The notes: a model not told the origin generated them from the letters alone. DNA of 35,347 bases from Sphingomonas sp. (GCA_025356055.1 JANXUU010000018.1:1-35347), one strand, 5' to 3'; counted from the stretch's first letter, positions 17,291 through 25,500 are shown. Numbers and translations are program-made.

Positions 17291-18766
17291 ATGCGAGCGC
17301 TTTCTCATCACCGAGCGGGACTGATCATGGCGTGCGCCGCGACCCTCCTGGCCGGTGGCTGCCACCGCGCTAGGACCGGCTCACTCGACGTCACCGTTAT
17401 CGGCGATCGCCCCAAACTCACCGACCCCGCCGCCGGTCCGCTCTCTTCCGCCGATGCGCTCCTCCTCGAAAATGCCGCGCAGGGCCTCGTCCGCTTCGAC
17501 CCGCGCGGCCAGATCGAGGCCGGGCTGGCCGAGCGCTGGAATGTCAGCGACGACGGCCTTAGCTACATCTTCCGCCTCCAGTCGGGCAAATGGCCGTCGG
17601 GCCGCAAGATCGACGCTCGCGACGTTGTCCGCCTGCTCAACCGCGCCCGCCGCGAGACGAGCCTCGATCCGCTTAAGGACACGCTCGGCGCGATCGACGA
17701 GATTGTCGCGATGACCGACCGAGTGATCGAGATCCGTCTTTCCGCTCCCCGCCCCCACCTCCTTCAACTGCTCGCCCAGCCCGATTTCGCCATCCTTCGT
17801 GACGGCCAGAGCACCGGCCCCTTCACCCTCCTCCCGACCGGCGATACCGAACCGCTTCACTTGCGCCGCCTCATGCCCGGTGCCGACGGCGATACCGAGG
17901 TGCGCGAGGACGTTCGCCTCGCCGCCCTTCCGGCCCAGTCAGCCGTCGCCGCCTTCATCGCAGGCAGGAGCGACCTCCTTGTCGGCGGCACTTTTGCTGA
18001 CCTCGCCGTTGCGCTTCAGGCAAACCCGCCGCGCGGTTCGCTCCGCTTTGATCCGGTTGCAGGCCTGTTTGCGCTCATTCCCGGGCGCAAGGGCGGGCCG
18101 CTCGCTGACCGCGCGCTGCGTAGCCTCCTTAGCCGCGCGATCGACCGCGATATGCTGGTCGCCGCGCTGAGGGTCGACGCCCTCGCCCCGCGCTACACCC
18201 TGCTGCAGCCCGGGCTGGACGGCGTCAACGCGCTCCCCGCCCCGCCATGGTCCACCGTTCCCTTTGCCCGCCGCGCGTCGCCATTGGTGACCGAGGCCAA
18301 CCGCTTCTTCGGCCGCCGCCCTCACCCTGTGCTGACTATCAGCCTCCCTGCAGGCCCCGGCTCGACTCTTCTCTTCCATCGCCTCGCCGACGACCTCGCG
18401 CGCATCGGCCTGACCCTGCGACCGGCCGCTGCCGGCGATCCGGTCGATCTGCGTCTTATTGACGAGGTCGCTCCCTCGACGTCCCCTGCATGGTTCGTCC
18501 GCCGCCTGCGCTGCAATCGAGTCGCCATCTGCGACGCGCAAGTCGACGACCTCTCCGACGCCGCACGCTCCACCCAGTCGGCCGACCAGCGCGCGCAATT
18601 CCTCGTTGGCGCCGCCCGGCGTATCGACAGCGAATTCCTAATCATTCCGCTCACCGCCCCGGTCCGCTGGTCGCTTGTCGGCAACGATGCCCCCGGCTTT
18701 ACCGAGAACCGTTTCGCTCGCCACACGTTGATCGAACTCGGCCGAAAAGCGGCCAGCGAAAGGTAA
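17291..18766 (+). CDS. ABC-type solute-binding lipoprotein, family 5 (peptide/nickel type), orphan
   Basis: The 491-residue protein has a lipoprotein signal peptide (ending L-L-A-G-G-C, Cys24) and the layout of family 5 extracellular solute-binding proteins: E-N-A-A-Q-G-L-V-R-F-D near 60-70, A-G-L-A-E-R-W-N-V-S-D-D-G-L-S-Y-I-F-R-L, W-P-S-G-R-K-I-D-A-R-D-V-V, and a later L-L-S-R-A-I-D-R. These proteins bind oligopeptides or similar ligands for an ABC importer, but no permease or ATPase gene is nearby, so it may serve a remote transporter or act in sensing. The ribosome-binding site is weak; an ATG at 17327 would truncate the signal peptide. The next gene starts five bases after its stop, implying co-transcription. 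Confidence 0.85.
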   Translation: MRALSHHRAGLIMACAATLLAGGCHRARTGSLDVTVIGDRPKLTDPAAGPLSSADALLLENAAQGLVRFDPRGQIEAGLAERWNVSDDGLSYIFRLQSGKWPSGRKIDARDVVRLLNRARRETSLDPLKDTLGAIDEIVAMTDRVIEIRLSAPRPHLLQLLAQPDFAILRDGQSTGPFTLLPTGDTEPLHLRRLMPGADGDTEVREDVRLAALPAQSAVAAFIAGRSDLLVGGTFADLAVALQANPPRGSLRFDPVAGLFALIPGRKGGPLADRALRSLLSRAIDRDMLVAALRVDALAPRYTLLQPGLDGVNALPAPPWSTVPFARRASPLVTEANRFFGRRPHPVLTISLPAGPGSTLLFHRLADDLARIGLTLRPAAAGDPVDLRLIDEVAPSTSPAWFVRRLRCNRVAICDAQVDDLSDAARSTQSADQRAQFLVGAARRIDSEFLIIPLTAPVRWSLVGNDAPGFTENRFARHTLIELGRKAASER

Positions 18767-18771
18767 GATCC

Positions 18772-19170
18772 ATGACCCTTCCCGCAACTATCCGCGGCCT
18801 CAACACCTCCACCGATCCCGAATCGGTCCGCCAGCGCGTCGAGGCGCTCGAGCATTTGCTCGAAGGCCTGTTCACCATTCCCGGCACCAATCGCAAGATC
18901 GGGCTCGACGTCATCCTCGACCTCGTTCCCGTCGGCGGTGACGTTGTCGGCGCTGCGCTTGGCGGCTACATGATCTGGGAAGCGCGCAATCTTGGGCTGT
19001 CGAAATGGCAGATAAGCCGTATGGCGGGCAATGTCGGGATCGATTTCCTGCTCGGCTTGATCCCGTGGATCGGCGCTGTCCCCGACTTCCTGTTCCGTTC
19101 GAATAGCCGCAACCTCAAGATCATTAAAGGACAGCTCAATCGACGATTGTCGCCCGTCAACGAGGCATAG
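18772..19170 (+). CDS. DUF4112-domain protein
   Basis: The 132-residue protein carries the compact DUF4112 pattern: V-E-A-L-E-H-L-L-E near 22-31, P-G-T-N-R-K-I-G-L-D-V-I-L-D-L-V-P-V-G-G-D near 37-58, two hydrophobic glycine-rich segments (about 58-70 and 85-103, including G-L-I-P-W-I-G-A-V-P-D-F-L-F-R) and a basic C-terminus. It is probably membrane-associated; the family has no established function. The start at 18772 lies five bases after the solute-binding stop, and the longer frame upstream is a shadow of that gene. It converges with the polymerase-like gene, 24 bases away. Confidence 0.85.
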   Translation: MTLPATIRGLNTSTDPESVRQRVEALEHLLEGLFTIPGTNRKIGLDVILDLVPVGGDVVGAALGGYMIWEARNLGLSKWQISRMAGNVGIDFLLGLIPWIGAVPDFLFRSNSRNLKIIKGQLNRRLSPVNEA

Positions 19171-19194
19171 CTGGCGGAAAATGAACCGTGCCCG

Positions 19195-20715
19195 TCACAC
19201 TCGGTGGGAAAGAAAATTCCCGACAATCCGAAGACCAAAGAAAATCACCAGATTGAGAACAGCCGGCACCAGTATCGAGGCCACGAACTCTCCATCGAGA
19301 CTGACCCCCATACGGAAAGCAGCCATAACGAAAGGCAGCATGAACCAGTCGTCCATTCGCATCAGTTCGCGTGAAACGATTGTGATCAGTCCTGTGTAAA
19401 TCCCCATACCGAAGCCTAGAATCAGGCCTACCCAGCCTAAGTTCCAGTAAATGTCTGCAAAAACAGTCACGCCAATACTGTTAGTGCCTTGAAAACCCAT
19501 ACGATGATTGACCTGATCGCCGGTGGTAAGCACCGGTTTGTCCGGCCACAGGAAGCGCGGAACCAGGGCTGCCGCTGAATTTTCTATAGTGTCGATCTTG
19601 AAGCCCGAATCGTACTGATTCATCGCAAACGCCGCTGGAACCACATAATCCAGTCTTGAATTTGCCGAGTTGGGCTGTTCCGTCTGCTCTCGATGCAAAA
19701 AGTCCTGCGCCGAAATAGCCTCAATCTGCTCACCGACCGATATATCGCCGAGAGAACCATGTTGTTCGACGTGGTTTTCCCGAAGCTGGGTGACGATTGG
19801 TGCGATAAATATGAATAGACCCAAAACCGTAACCGAGCCTAGTGCAATTCTAGTAAAACTAGCCTTAATTGAAATGAAACCTAAAACTAACGCCAGAACT
19901 GGATAAAGAACTATAGTTTTGTTCATAAAAAACAATGAGAGCATAATCAAAGCGCCTATGCTTAGCGAAATCCAGATATAGGCGCTGATCTTATTAGAGG
20001 AAATTCTGGCCATCAGAAACATGCCGGATAACTGCAAAGCTAAAAATAAATTTGCGATTAAGTTTGGCAGAGTGTAAGAGGTCAGTATAAAAAAGACTGG
20101 AACGAAGCCGAATAACACCAGTGCCAAGGCAGTATTGAACGAAAAATGGGTTGCAAAAACCTTCGGACGTAATTGCATTCCGCTGAACAATTGTAGCGAT
20201 GCCAAAACGCCAATCAAGATGACGTCCATCCCGCCGAGCCACAGCATATTCACTCGCGCCGCTTCTTCGGGGCTAGTTACCATCATGTAATCGGCCGATG
20301 ACTGCGCGATCGCGGAAAGCCAGTTGTGCGACAAGGCGCCGATGCCAAACACAACAAGAGCGATCAGTCGGGTCGCGAACAGCGGCGTCAGCAAGGTGTT
20401 AGGGTCTTGACGGACCATATGAATATTGGCGATCCCCCCAACCACAAGCACGGTCGCGGGTGCCAGATAGTTCGCCGCATTAGCGTCTCCGCCGAAATAC
20501 AGCACGATGCAAACGATCGAACTGGCCAGCATCACCAAAATTTCGACGAACAAATTGCGGCTTTGTTGAAGGGCAAATTCGCGCACCTGGCTCGGTACGG
20601 CGGGGGATGCGGTGGCAGCTTGCTTGCCGCTAGCTACGGCCATACCGGGCATCGGCTTAATCTCCTCAATGGCTGCACGCATCTGATTCCATGCGCTAAA
20701 CAGGCCGTCCGACAT
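19195..20715 (-). CDS. O-antigen/oligosaccharide repeat-unit polymerase-like membrane protein
   Basis: The 506-residue protein has about a dozen predicted membrane segments from residue 55 onwards, one large extracytoplasmic loop (about 320-410), and a P-R-F-L-W-P-D-K-P motif followed by an N-x-G-x-x-G-L-I-L-G-F segment, a layout typical of Wzy-like polymerases and related polysaccharide proteins. The coding sequence is clearly AT-richer than its neighbours and uses codons such as AAA, ATA and TTA that are rare nearby, suggesting acquisition from another source, though polymerase genes often show this. The ATG at 20715 lies inside the last codons of nadA (20-base overlap, other frame) with a weak AGGG upstream. 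No other complete polysaccharide locus is present; a glycosyltransferase and an acyltransferase lie within 7 kb. Confidence 0.7.
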   Translation of the reverse strand: MSDGLFSAWNQMRAAIEEIKPMPGMAVASGKQAATASPAVPSQVREFALQQSRNLFVEILVMLASSIVCIVLYFGGDANAANYLAPATVLVVGGIANIHMVRQDPNTLLTPLFATRLIALVVFGIGALSHNWLSAIAQSSADYMMVTSPEEAARVNMLWLGGMDVILIGVLASLQLFSGMQLRPKVFATHFSFNTALALVLFGFVPVFFILTSYTLPNLIANLFLALQLSGMFLMARISSNKISAYIWISLSIGALIMLSLFFMNKTIVLYPVLALVLGFISIKASFTRIALGSVTVLGLFIFIAPIVTQLRENHVEQHGSLGDISVGEQIEAISAQDFLHREQTEQPNSANSRLDYVVPAAFAMNQYDSGFKIDTIENSAAALVPRFLWPDKPVLTTGDQVNHRMGFQGTNSIGVTVFADIYWNLGWVGLILGFGMGIYTGLITIVSRELMRMDDWFMLPFVMAAFRMGVSLDGEFVASILVPAVLNLVIFFGLRIVGNFLSHRV

Positions 20716-21682
20716 CACCCTGCCCGACGGTCCGCCCGGCCATTCCCAGCATCCGCTCAAGCGGCACCCGTGCCCGGTCCATCAATTCCGGCGCAAGTTC
20801 GATCCGCGGCTTTAGATCGCGCAACGCCACGTAAAGCTTCTCAAGCGTGTTCAACGCCATGTACGGGCACATGTTGCAATTGCAATTGCCGTCGCCGCCC
20901 GGCGCCCCAATGAACCGCTTGTGCGGCGCGGCCTTTTCCATCTGATGGATGATATGCGGCTCGGTCGCGACGATGATCGTCTGAGCATCCGAGGTCAGCG
21001 CAAAGTCGAGGATCGCCTTGGTCGATCCGACCAGCGTTGCATGATCGACGATCTGGGGCGGGCATTCGGGATGCGCCGCGACCGGCGCGCCGGGATGCTC
21101 GGCCATCAACTTGAGCAGCTCGGTCTCTGAAAATGCCTGGTGAACGATGCAGATCCCCGGCCACAGCAGCATCTCGCGCCCGCTCCGCCGCGACAGATAG
21201 CCGCCAAGGTGCCGATCCGGACCAAAGATGATCTTCTGCTCGGGTGGGATTTGTGACAGGATGATGTCCGCCGACGACGACGTCACGATGATGTCACTTA
21301 GGGCTTTCACCTCGGCCGAACAGTTGATGTAAGTCAGCGCGATATGGTCGGGGTGCGCCTCGCGGAACACCCTGAACTGGTCGGGCGGGCAGCTGTCCTC
21401 CAAGCTGCACCCGGCGTCCATGTCGGGCAGGATGACAATCTTTTCCGGCGACAAGATCTTCGCCGTCTCAGCCATGAACCGAACACCACAAAACGCGATC
21501 ACCTCGGCGTCGGTCGCTGCCGCCTTGCGTGACAGGTCGAGGCTGTCGCCGACGAAATCCGCGAGGTCCTGCAATTCGGGCCGCTGGTAATAATGCGCAA
21601 GGATGACCGCATTGCGCTCCTTCTTCAGGCGCGCGATCTCGTCGAGCAGGGCAGGTCCGCGAAGGATCGACTGGGCGGTCAT
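20696..21682 (-). CDS. nadA: Quinolinate synthase A
   Basis: The 328-residue enzyme condenses iminoaspartate with dihydroxyacetone phosphate to quinolinate in de novo NAD synthesis, using an oxygen-sensitive 4Fe-4S cluster. Diagnostic segments are V-I-L-A-H-Y-Y-Q-R-P-E-L-Q-D-L-A-D-F-V-G-D-S-L, F-C-G-V-R-F-M-A-E-T-A-K, Y-I-N-C-S-A-E-V-K, F-G-P-D-R-H-L-G and H-P-E-C-P-P. Probable cluster ligands are C121, C207 and C272 (in N-M-C-P-Y-M). The start at 21682 has GAGGAG upstream; the long N-terminal extension of the open frame is Arg-rich shadow sequence. nadB and nadC are not in the window. It is embedded in a minus-strand cluster, eleven bases after the DUF4230 gene. Confidence 0.95.
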   Translation of the reverse strand: MTAQSILRGPALLDEIARLKKERNAVILAHYYQRPELQDLADFVGDSLDLSRKAAATDAEVIAFCGVRFMAETAKILSPEKIVILPDMDAGCSLEDSCPPDQFRVFREAHPDHIALTYINCSAEVKALSDIIVTSSSADIILSQIPPEQKIIFGPDRHLGGYLSRRSGREMLLWPGICIVHQAFSETELLKLMAEHPGAPVAAHPECPPQIVDHATLVGSTKAILDFALTSDAQTIIVATEPHIIHQMEKAAPHKRFIGAPGGDGNCNCNMCPYMALNTLEKLYVALRDLKPRIELAPELMDRARVPLERMLGMAGRTVGQGDVGRPV

Positions 21683-21692
21683 GACATTCTCC

Positions 21693-22400
21693 TCACCGGC
21701 CCGACGGATTGGCCATGACCTCATTATACGACCGGGACCGATCGATGAAAGACGGGTCATCCCGCGCATCCGATGCGAACCGCGCCACGACCTTCGCGTC
21801 GCCGATCCCCGCCGCGCGCAACGGCAGCGCAAAACTCCGCTCGACCGCCTGCCGAGCCGCTTCCCGCGCCAGCCGCATCGGCGTCGCCGCCAGCGCCTGC
21901 TTGCGCAAGTCCGCCACCGCGCTCGCCCGGTTGGCCTCGTCGAGCGTGGTCCGCGCATCGGTCAATGCACCGAGCACCCCACCCCCGCCATATTCCCGAG
22001 CAGCGGCAAGATCGACTTCGGGCCCGGCGATTTCGATCTCGGGCAGCGTCACGCTCAGCACCTTGGTGCCGTCGTCCCACTTGACATCGCGCTCGCTCAG
22101 CTTGGCGAGATCGAGCTCATACCGCACGTCCCCCGGAAGCACCAACGTCCGCTCCGACGTAAACATCAGCTGAGATTGTTTCGACGTCACCACCGACACG
22201 TAGCGCGCCACAAACGGCACCAGCCGGTTCTGCGCCCGCATCGATTCGAGACTCGCGCGGGCGATGCTCGTGACGTCGCCACCGAATAATTTGCGTTTTA
22301 GATTAATCCCCCCGCCGATCGCCAGCCCGACGAGCAACGCGACGATGATTGCGACGACCATCAACGGTCCCAATCGGCTGCGGCTTACAGGCGTGTCCAT
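21693..22400 (-). CDS. DUF4230-domain membrane-anchored protein
   Basis: The 235-residue protein has a short cytoplasmic N-terminus, one TM helix (about 13-31) and an extracytoplasmic domain with the DUF4230 features: a strand-rich first half (for example R-Y-V-S-V-V-T-S-K-Q-S and V-L-P-G-D-V-R-Y-E-L-D-L-A-K-L, then L-S-V-T-L-P-E-I-E-I), and a helical second half ending in an A-R-E-A-A-R-Q-A-V-E-R-S-F segment. The function of this family is not established. Its start overlaps the end of the MBL-fold hydrolase gene by 16 bases, and nadA begins ten bases after its stop, so all three are probably co-translated. Confidence 0.82.
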   Translation of the reverse strand: MDTPVSRSRLGPLMVVAIIVALLVGLAIGGGINLKRKLFGGDVTSIARASLESMRAQNRLVPFVARYVSVVTSKQSQLMFTSERTLVLPGDVRYELDLAKLSERDVKWDDGTKVLSVTLPEIEIAGPEVDLAAAREYGGGGVLGALTDARTTLDEANRASAVADLRKQALAATPMRLAREAARQAVERSFALPLRAAGIGDAKVVARFASDARDDPSFIDRSRSYNEVMANPSGR

Positions 22401-23248
22401 GTCTCTCCCGAAGTTCGAACAATCCCGCGCCGCTCCAGGTCCACCAAATGCGCCAGCACCGTCCCCCCCGCCGCCGGCACCAGCCTTTGGTCGAGCCCCG
22501 GGTAGGCACCCGTGACGATCGCCGCGACCGTCTCCCGCCCCTCGCCGACCAGCCGCAGGATCTGCCGCTCGCGCTGCATCCGGTGCCCGATCATTCCGCG
22601 CACCAGTTGCTGGGGCTTGATCACCGCGGGCCCGTGCGCCGGATAGTAGATCCGGTCCTCGCGTCCGCGAAGCTTGTCGAGGCTCGCCATATAATCGGCC
22701 ATGTCGCCATCAGGCGGCACCACGACCGTCGTCGACCAGCCCATCACATGATCCCCGGTCAGCAGCGCGCCGCGATACGCATAGCAGAGATGGTTTGACG
22801 TATGCCCCGGCGTGGCCACCGCCGTCAGTTCGTGCCCGTCGACCACGATCCCCTCGCCATCGCTCAGCACCCGATCGGGCACATAGTCCCCGTCAAAACT
22901 CACATCCGCCCGTGGCCCGACCTCGTCCAGCGCGAGCGGCGCACAGCCAATGATCGGCGCGCCCGTCGCTTGCGCCAAGGGCCGCGCCGCCGGGCTGTGA
23001 TCGCGGTGCGTATGCGTGCAGACGATCGCCACGACGGGCCGCCCGCCGACTGCCGCGACCAGCGCCGCAACATGCTCGGCTTCGGCGGGCCCCGGATCGA
23101 TCACCGCAACCTCGGCGTCGCCAACCAAGTAGGATTGCGTCCCCGTATAGGTAAACGCCGACGGGTTGCGCGCCAGCACGCGCGCGATCCCCGGTTCGAC
23201 CGGGTCGAGGAGAGCATAGGGCTGGTCGGTTAAAATGGGGGCGTCCAC
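22385..23248 (-). CDS. MBL-fold metallo-hydrolase (LACTB2-like)
   Basis: The 287-residue protein has a metallo-beta-lactamase domain with the metal-binding T-H-T-H-R-D-H-S motif (H79, H81, D83, H84), later P-G-H-T-S-N-H, T-G-D-H-V-M-G and the closing P-A-H-G-P, followed by a C-terminal winged-helix-like tail (about 225-287). This resembles the LACTB2 branch, whose members include RNA- or thioester-hydrolysing enzymes; the substrate here is unknown. The start is a GTG at 23248 with AGGAG seven bases upstream; the nearby ATG is out of frame, and the longer open frame up to 23452 is a shadow of the preceding gene. It overlaps the DUF4230 start by 16 bases. Confidence 0.88.
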   Translation of the reverse strand: MDAPILTDQPYALLDPVEPGIARVLARNPSAFTYTGTQSYLVGDAEVAVIDPGPAEAEHVAALVAAVGGRPVVAIVCTHTHRDHSPAARPLAQATGAPIIGCAPLALDEVGPRADVSFDGDYVPDRVLSDGEGIVVDGHELTAVATPGHTSNHLCYAYRGALLTGDHVMGWSTTVVVPPDGDMADYMASLDKLRGREDRIYYPAHGPAVIKPQQLVRGMIGHRMQRERQILRLVGEGRETVAAIVTGAYPGLDQRLVPAAGGTVLAHLVDLERRGIVRTSGETWTRL

Positions 23249-23286
23249 GGGCGTGCTCCTGCCATGACCGCCCCCAAGAGTGTAGC

Positions 23287-23721
23287 CTATTTCGCGGGCT
23301 TGACCTCGGGCGCCGCGACCTTGGCCGCCGCGCCCGCCTCGATCCGCGCGATCTCGGCGTCGAGATCGGCGACGATCTTCGTCCGGCTCGCGTCCGGCAA
23401 TTGCGCCGTCCCCTTGATCGTCGTCGCCGCCTGCCGCAGTGACTTGACCCACATCGCGTCATCCTCGCCGGGCTTGGCGCACAGCTTGATCTTGGTCATC
23501 CGCTTTTGGCCCTGGTCCATCACTTCGGCGCTCGTCTCGAACCGGCGCTCGCCGCAACCGGCGATGATCGCCTTGGCCGCCGGATCGCCGCTGACCACCG
23601 TCCGCATCTTGCCGCTGGACGAAACCGTCTTGCGCACGACCACCTTGTGCACCGTCGTCGCCGCGCCAGCCGGCATTGCCAGCCCAAAGACGGCCACCGC
23701 TGCCATCAATCCGGTCCGCAT
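23287..23721 (-). CDS. Small secreted protein of unknown function
   Basis: The 144-residue protein has a clear signal peptide (MRTGLMAAVAVFGLAMPAGA, cleavage after A-G-A), a polar central region with two cysteines (G-C-G-E-R-R-F-E and L-C-A-K-P-G) that could form one disulfide, a helical region (I-V-A-D-L-D-A-E-I-A-R-I-E-A-G) and a Lys/Ala/Pro tail. I do not recognise the family. The start at 23721 has AGAGGAT upstream. It sits between the glycosyltransferase and the MBL hydrolase genes on the same strand, 29 bases after the reconstructed glycosyltransferase stop. Its product is probably periplasmic. Confidence 0.75.
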   Translation of the reverse strand: MRTGLMAAVAVFGLAMPAGAATTVHKVVVRKTVSSSGKMRTVVSGDPAAKAIIAGCGERRFETSAEVMDQGQKRMTKIKLCAKPGEDDAMWVKSLRQAATTIKGTAQLPDASRTKIVADLDAEIARIEAGAAAKVAAPEVKPAK

Positions 23722-23750
23722 CGTCGATCCTCTAAAAAAATCCGCCCCCA

Positions 23751-24949
23751 TCAGACGTGTGCGCGACTGAACCCGCGTTGAACATCGCCGCGCGCCGCCA
23801 TCGCCGCGGGATAGACCGTCTCGAACAGGCGCTCCATCGCCTTGTCCCAGCTCAGTGTCGCGGCATGCGCGCCGCCGCCCCGCGTATCGCTGCCCTCCCT
23901 GGATCGGCCAGCAGCGCGACGATATTCGCCGCCATCGCTTTCGCGTCGTCGACCGGCCCGAGCAGCCCCAGCCCGGCCGGCACCCGGTCGATCATCGCCC
24001 CCGCCGCGACGCCGACCACGGGCAGGCCCGCCGCCTGCGCCTCGATCACCGAAATGCCGAACGTCTCGTCGGCCATCCCCGACACATAAAGGTCCGCGCT
24101 CGCCAGCCACCGCGCCAGCAGCCCGCGATCGCGAATGAAGCCTGTGCAATGCACCCCCGACAGCCCGGCGAATTGTTTACGCAGCGGCCCATCCCCGATC
24201 AGCACCAGCTTTGCGCCAAGGTTAACCGGCAACCGCGCGAACGCCTCGATCACCGTCGCGGCTCGCTTCTCGCCGTCGAGGCGGCCGACATAGATCAGCA
24301 GCGGCGAGTTCCCGACGCAACCCGCCTCCGCGCGCAACACCTCGGCGCGCCCGGCTTCGCTGAACTCTTCGACATCGACCCCAAGCGGCGCGACGAACAC
24401 CCGTTCCACTCCGATCGAGCGAAGCTTGTTCGCCCCACCATGCTCGCTCAGCGCGATCACCGCATCGAACCGCCGGTAGAGCCCTGCGAGGTAGCGATAC
24501 GCCACTCTCGCCGCCGCGCTGCCGAACCGGTCGCCCGCCAGCCCGTCGCCGATCCGCTTTGTATAGGCAGTCGGAAAGTCGGTCATGAACGACGCCACCA
24601 ACGCACATTCTGGATGATCGCGCCGATATCGCAGCACCGCCCACGGCAGATTATAGGCGTCCTGGCACTCGATCAGGTCGGGCCGAAATCGTCGAAGCGC
24701 CTCGCGCACCGCGCCATTGCGCAGCAGCAGCCGATAATTCGGGCTTCCCGGCACCTTGGGCGAGCGCAGTGTTACCGTGATCGCGCGCGCCTCCTCGACT
24801 ACTTCATCGCGCCTGCCAGGGATGACGAGCAGATGTCGGTCCTGCGTACGTTCGAGAATGAAGCGCCGCTTGCGATTGAGATAGACGCGGATCCCACCGC
24901 CCTTCTCGGACCAGCTCTGGGTCACGTCGGCATAGAGCAGTCCGCTCAT
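23751..24949 (-). CDS. Glycosyltransferase family 4 protein, frameshifted near the C-terminus
   Basis: The start at 24949 gives MSGLLYADVTQSWSEKGGG, the acceptor-domain opening of a GT4 subfamily. The donor-binding half has Y-V-G-R-L-D-G-E-K-R and the E-x7-E motif in ADETFGISVIEAQAAGLPVV. The readable frame stops at 23852 after R-G-A-A-A-R. The family's expected end (H-A-A-T-L-S-W-D-K-A-M-E-R-L-F-E, then a tail to the stop at 23751) is in the next frame, and one added base in the GCGGCGGCGCGCAT stretch near 23870 would restore 399 residues exactly. It probably transfers a sugar from a nucleotide donor on the cytoplasmic side; the acceptor is unknown. It leads the cluster that runs to the polymerase-like gene. 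Confidence 0.82.
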
Positions 24950-25047
24950 CGCCGCGCCCCGCCGTCTTGTCGGGGAATTTGACGCTGCCCGACACCGCGC
25001 CGCCAGCCGCAACCGGAAATTTCTCTATCTTCCGCTGTTTTCTGCAA

Positions 25048-25064
25048 TTGGCACGGCGATTGCA
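25048..25064 (+). promoter_or_regulatory. Consensus sigma-54 (RpoN) promoter
   Basis: TTGGCACGGCGATTGCA matches the RpoN consensus TGGCACG-N4-TTGCW at every fixed position, with the -24 GG at 25050-25051 and -12 GC at 25062-25063 correctly spaced. The predicted start of transcription is about 25075, rightwards. No plus-strand gene follows for more than 3 kb; instead a terminator lies 70 bases downstream. An imperfect pair CGGAA (25014) and TTCCG (25030) lies just upstream, but no activator site can be named. Confidence 0.7.
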
Positions 25065-25074
25065 TCACTGGTAT

Positions 25075-25146
25075 TGTCCACTTGGTTCCACGACCAATGA
25101 AAGGGACGGTGCAGCGGTTTCTGGTCCCGCTCCACCGTCCCTTTTT
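25075..25146 (+). ncRNA. Candidate sigma-54-dependent small RNA
   Basis: Between the predicted RpoN start site and the run of T at 25142-25146 lie about 72 bases. They can fold into a short 5' hairpin (TTGGT 25082-25086 with ACCAA 25093-25097) and a long terminator hairpin (25100-25144), the two-stem layout common in trans-acting small RNAs. No convincing ribosome-binding site and reading frame lie within it; the ATG at 25098 opens a frame that only continues antisense to grxD. The call is inferred from promoter plus terminator; conservation and expression are unknown. Confidence 0.5.
25100..25146 (+). terminator. Strong intrinsic terminator hairpin
   Basis: The arm AAAGGGACGGTG (25100-25111) pairs with CACCGTCCCTTT (25133-25144), and inside it AGCGG pairs with CCGCT. 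A TTTTT run follows on the plus strand. On the minus strand the same hairpin comes 30 bases after the grxD stop and is followed by only TTT, so it may also end that operon. Confidence 0.85.
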
Positions 25147-25176
25147 CATCATCCACCTCTTGCGAGTGCGAGAAGA

Positions 25177-25500
25177 TCAAGCAGCGCTAGGCGCAGCGTT
25201 GACCAGTTCCTTAAGCTCGCCACTCTCGAACATCTCCATCATGATGTCCGATCCGCCGACGAATTCACCATGGATGTAAAGCTGCGGCACCGTCGGCCAG
25301 TCGCTATACGCCTTGATCCCTTGGCGCACCTCGGGATCGGCGAGCACGTCGACCGTCTCATAGCGCGCGCCGAGATGGTCGAGGATCGAGATCGCCCGGC
25401 TCGAGAAGCCGCATTGCGGAAACAGCGGCGTACCCTTCATGAACAGCAAGATATCATTCGTCTTCACCAGCGCGTCGATGCGCGTTTGGGGGTCGGTCAT
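25177..25500 (-). CDS. grxD: Monothiol glutaredoxin (CGFS type)
   Basis: The 107-residue Grx4 homolog has the K-G-T-P-x-x-P-Q-C-G-F-S active site (CGFS at about 30-33), W-P-T-V-P-Q-L-Y-I-H-G-E-F-V-G-G-S-D and the usual length. These proteins bind a 2Fe-2S cluster with glutathione and deliver it, often together with BolA proteins. The gene overlaps the upstream bolA-like gene by four bases (ATGA), so the two products are made together, consistent with their known complex. Confidence 0.95.
   Translation of the reverse strand: MTDPQTRIDALVKTNDILLFMKGTPLFPQCGFSSRAISILDHLGARYETVDVLADPEVRQGIKAYSDWPTVPQLYIHGEFVGGSDIMMEMFESGELKELVNAAPSAA

Noticed and set aside
23855-24982. 375-residue plus-strand open frame
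   Set aside because: It mirrors the glycosyltransferase gene and is Arg/His-rich with no domain.
25098-25279. Peptide encoded from the ATG at 25098 or 25082 in the candidate RNA
   Set aside because: No ribosome-binding site, and the frame runs through the terminator into antisense of grxD.
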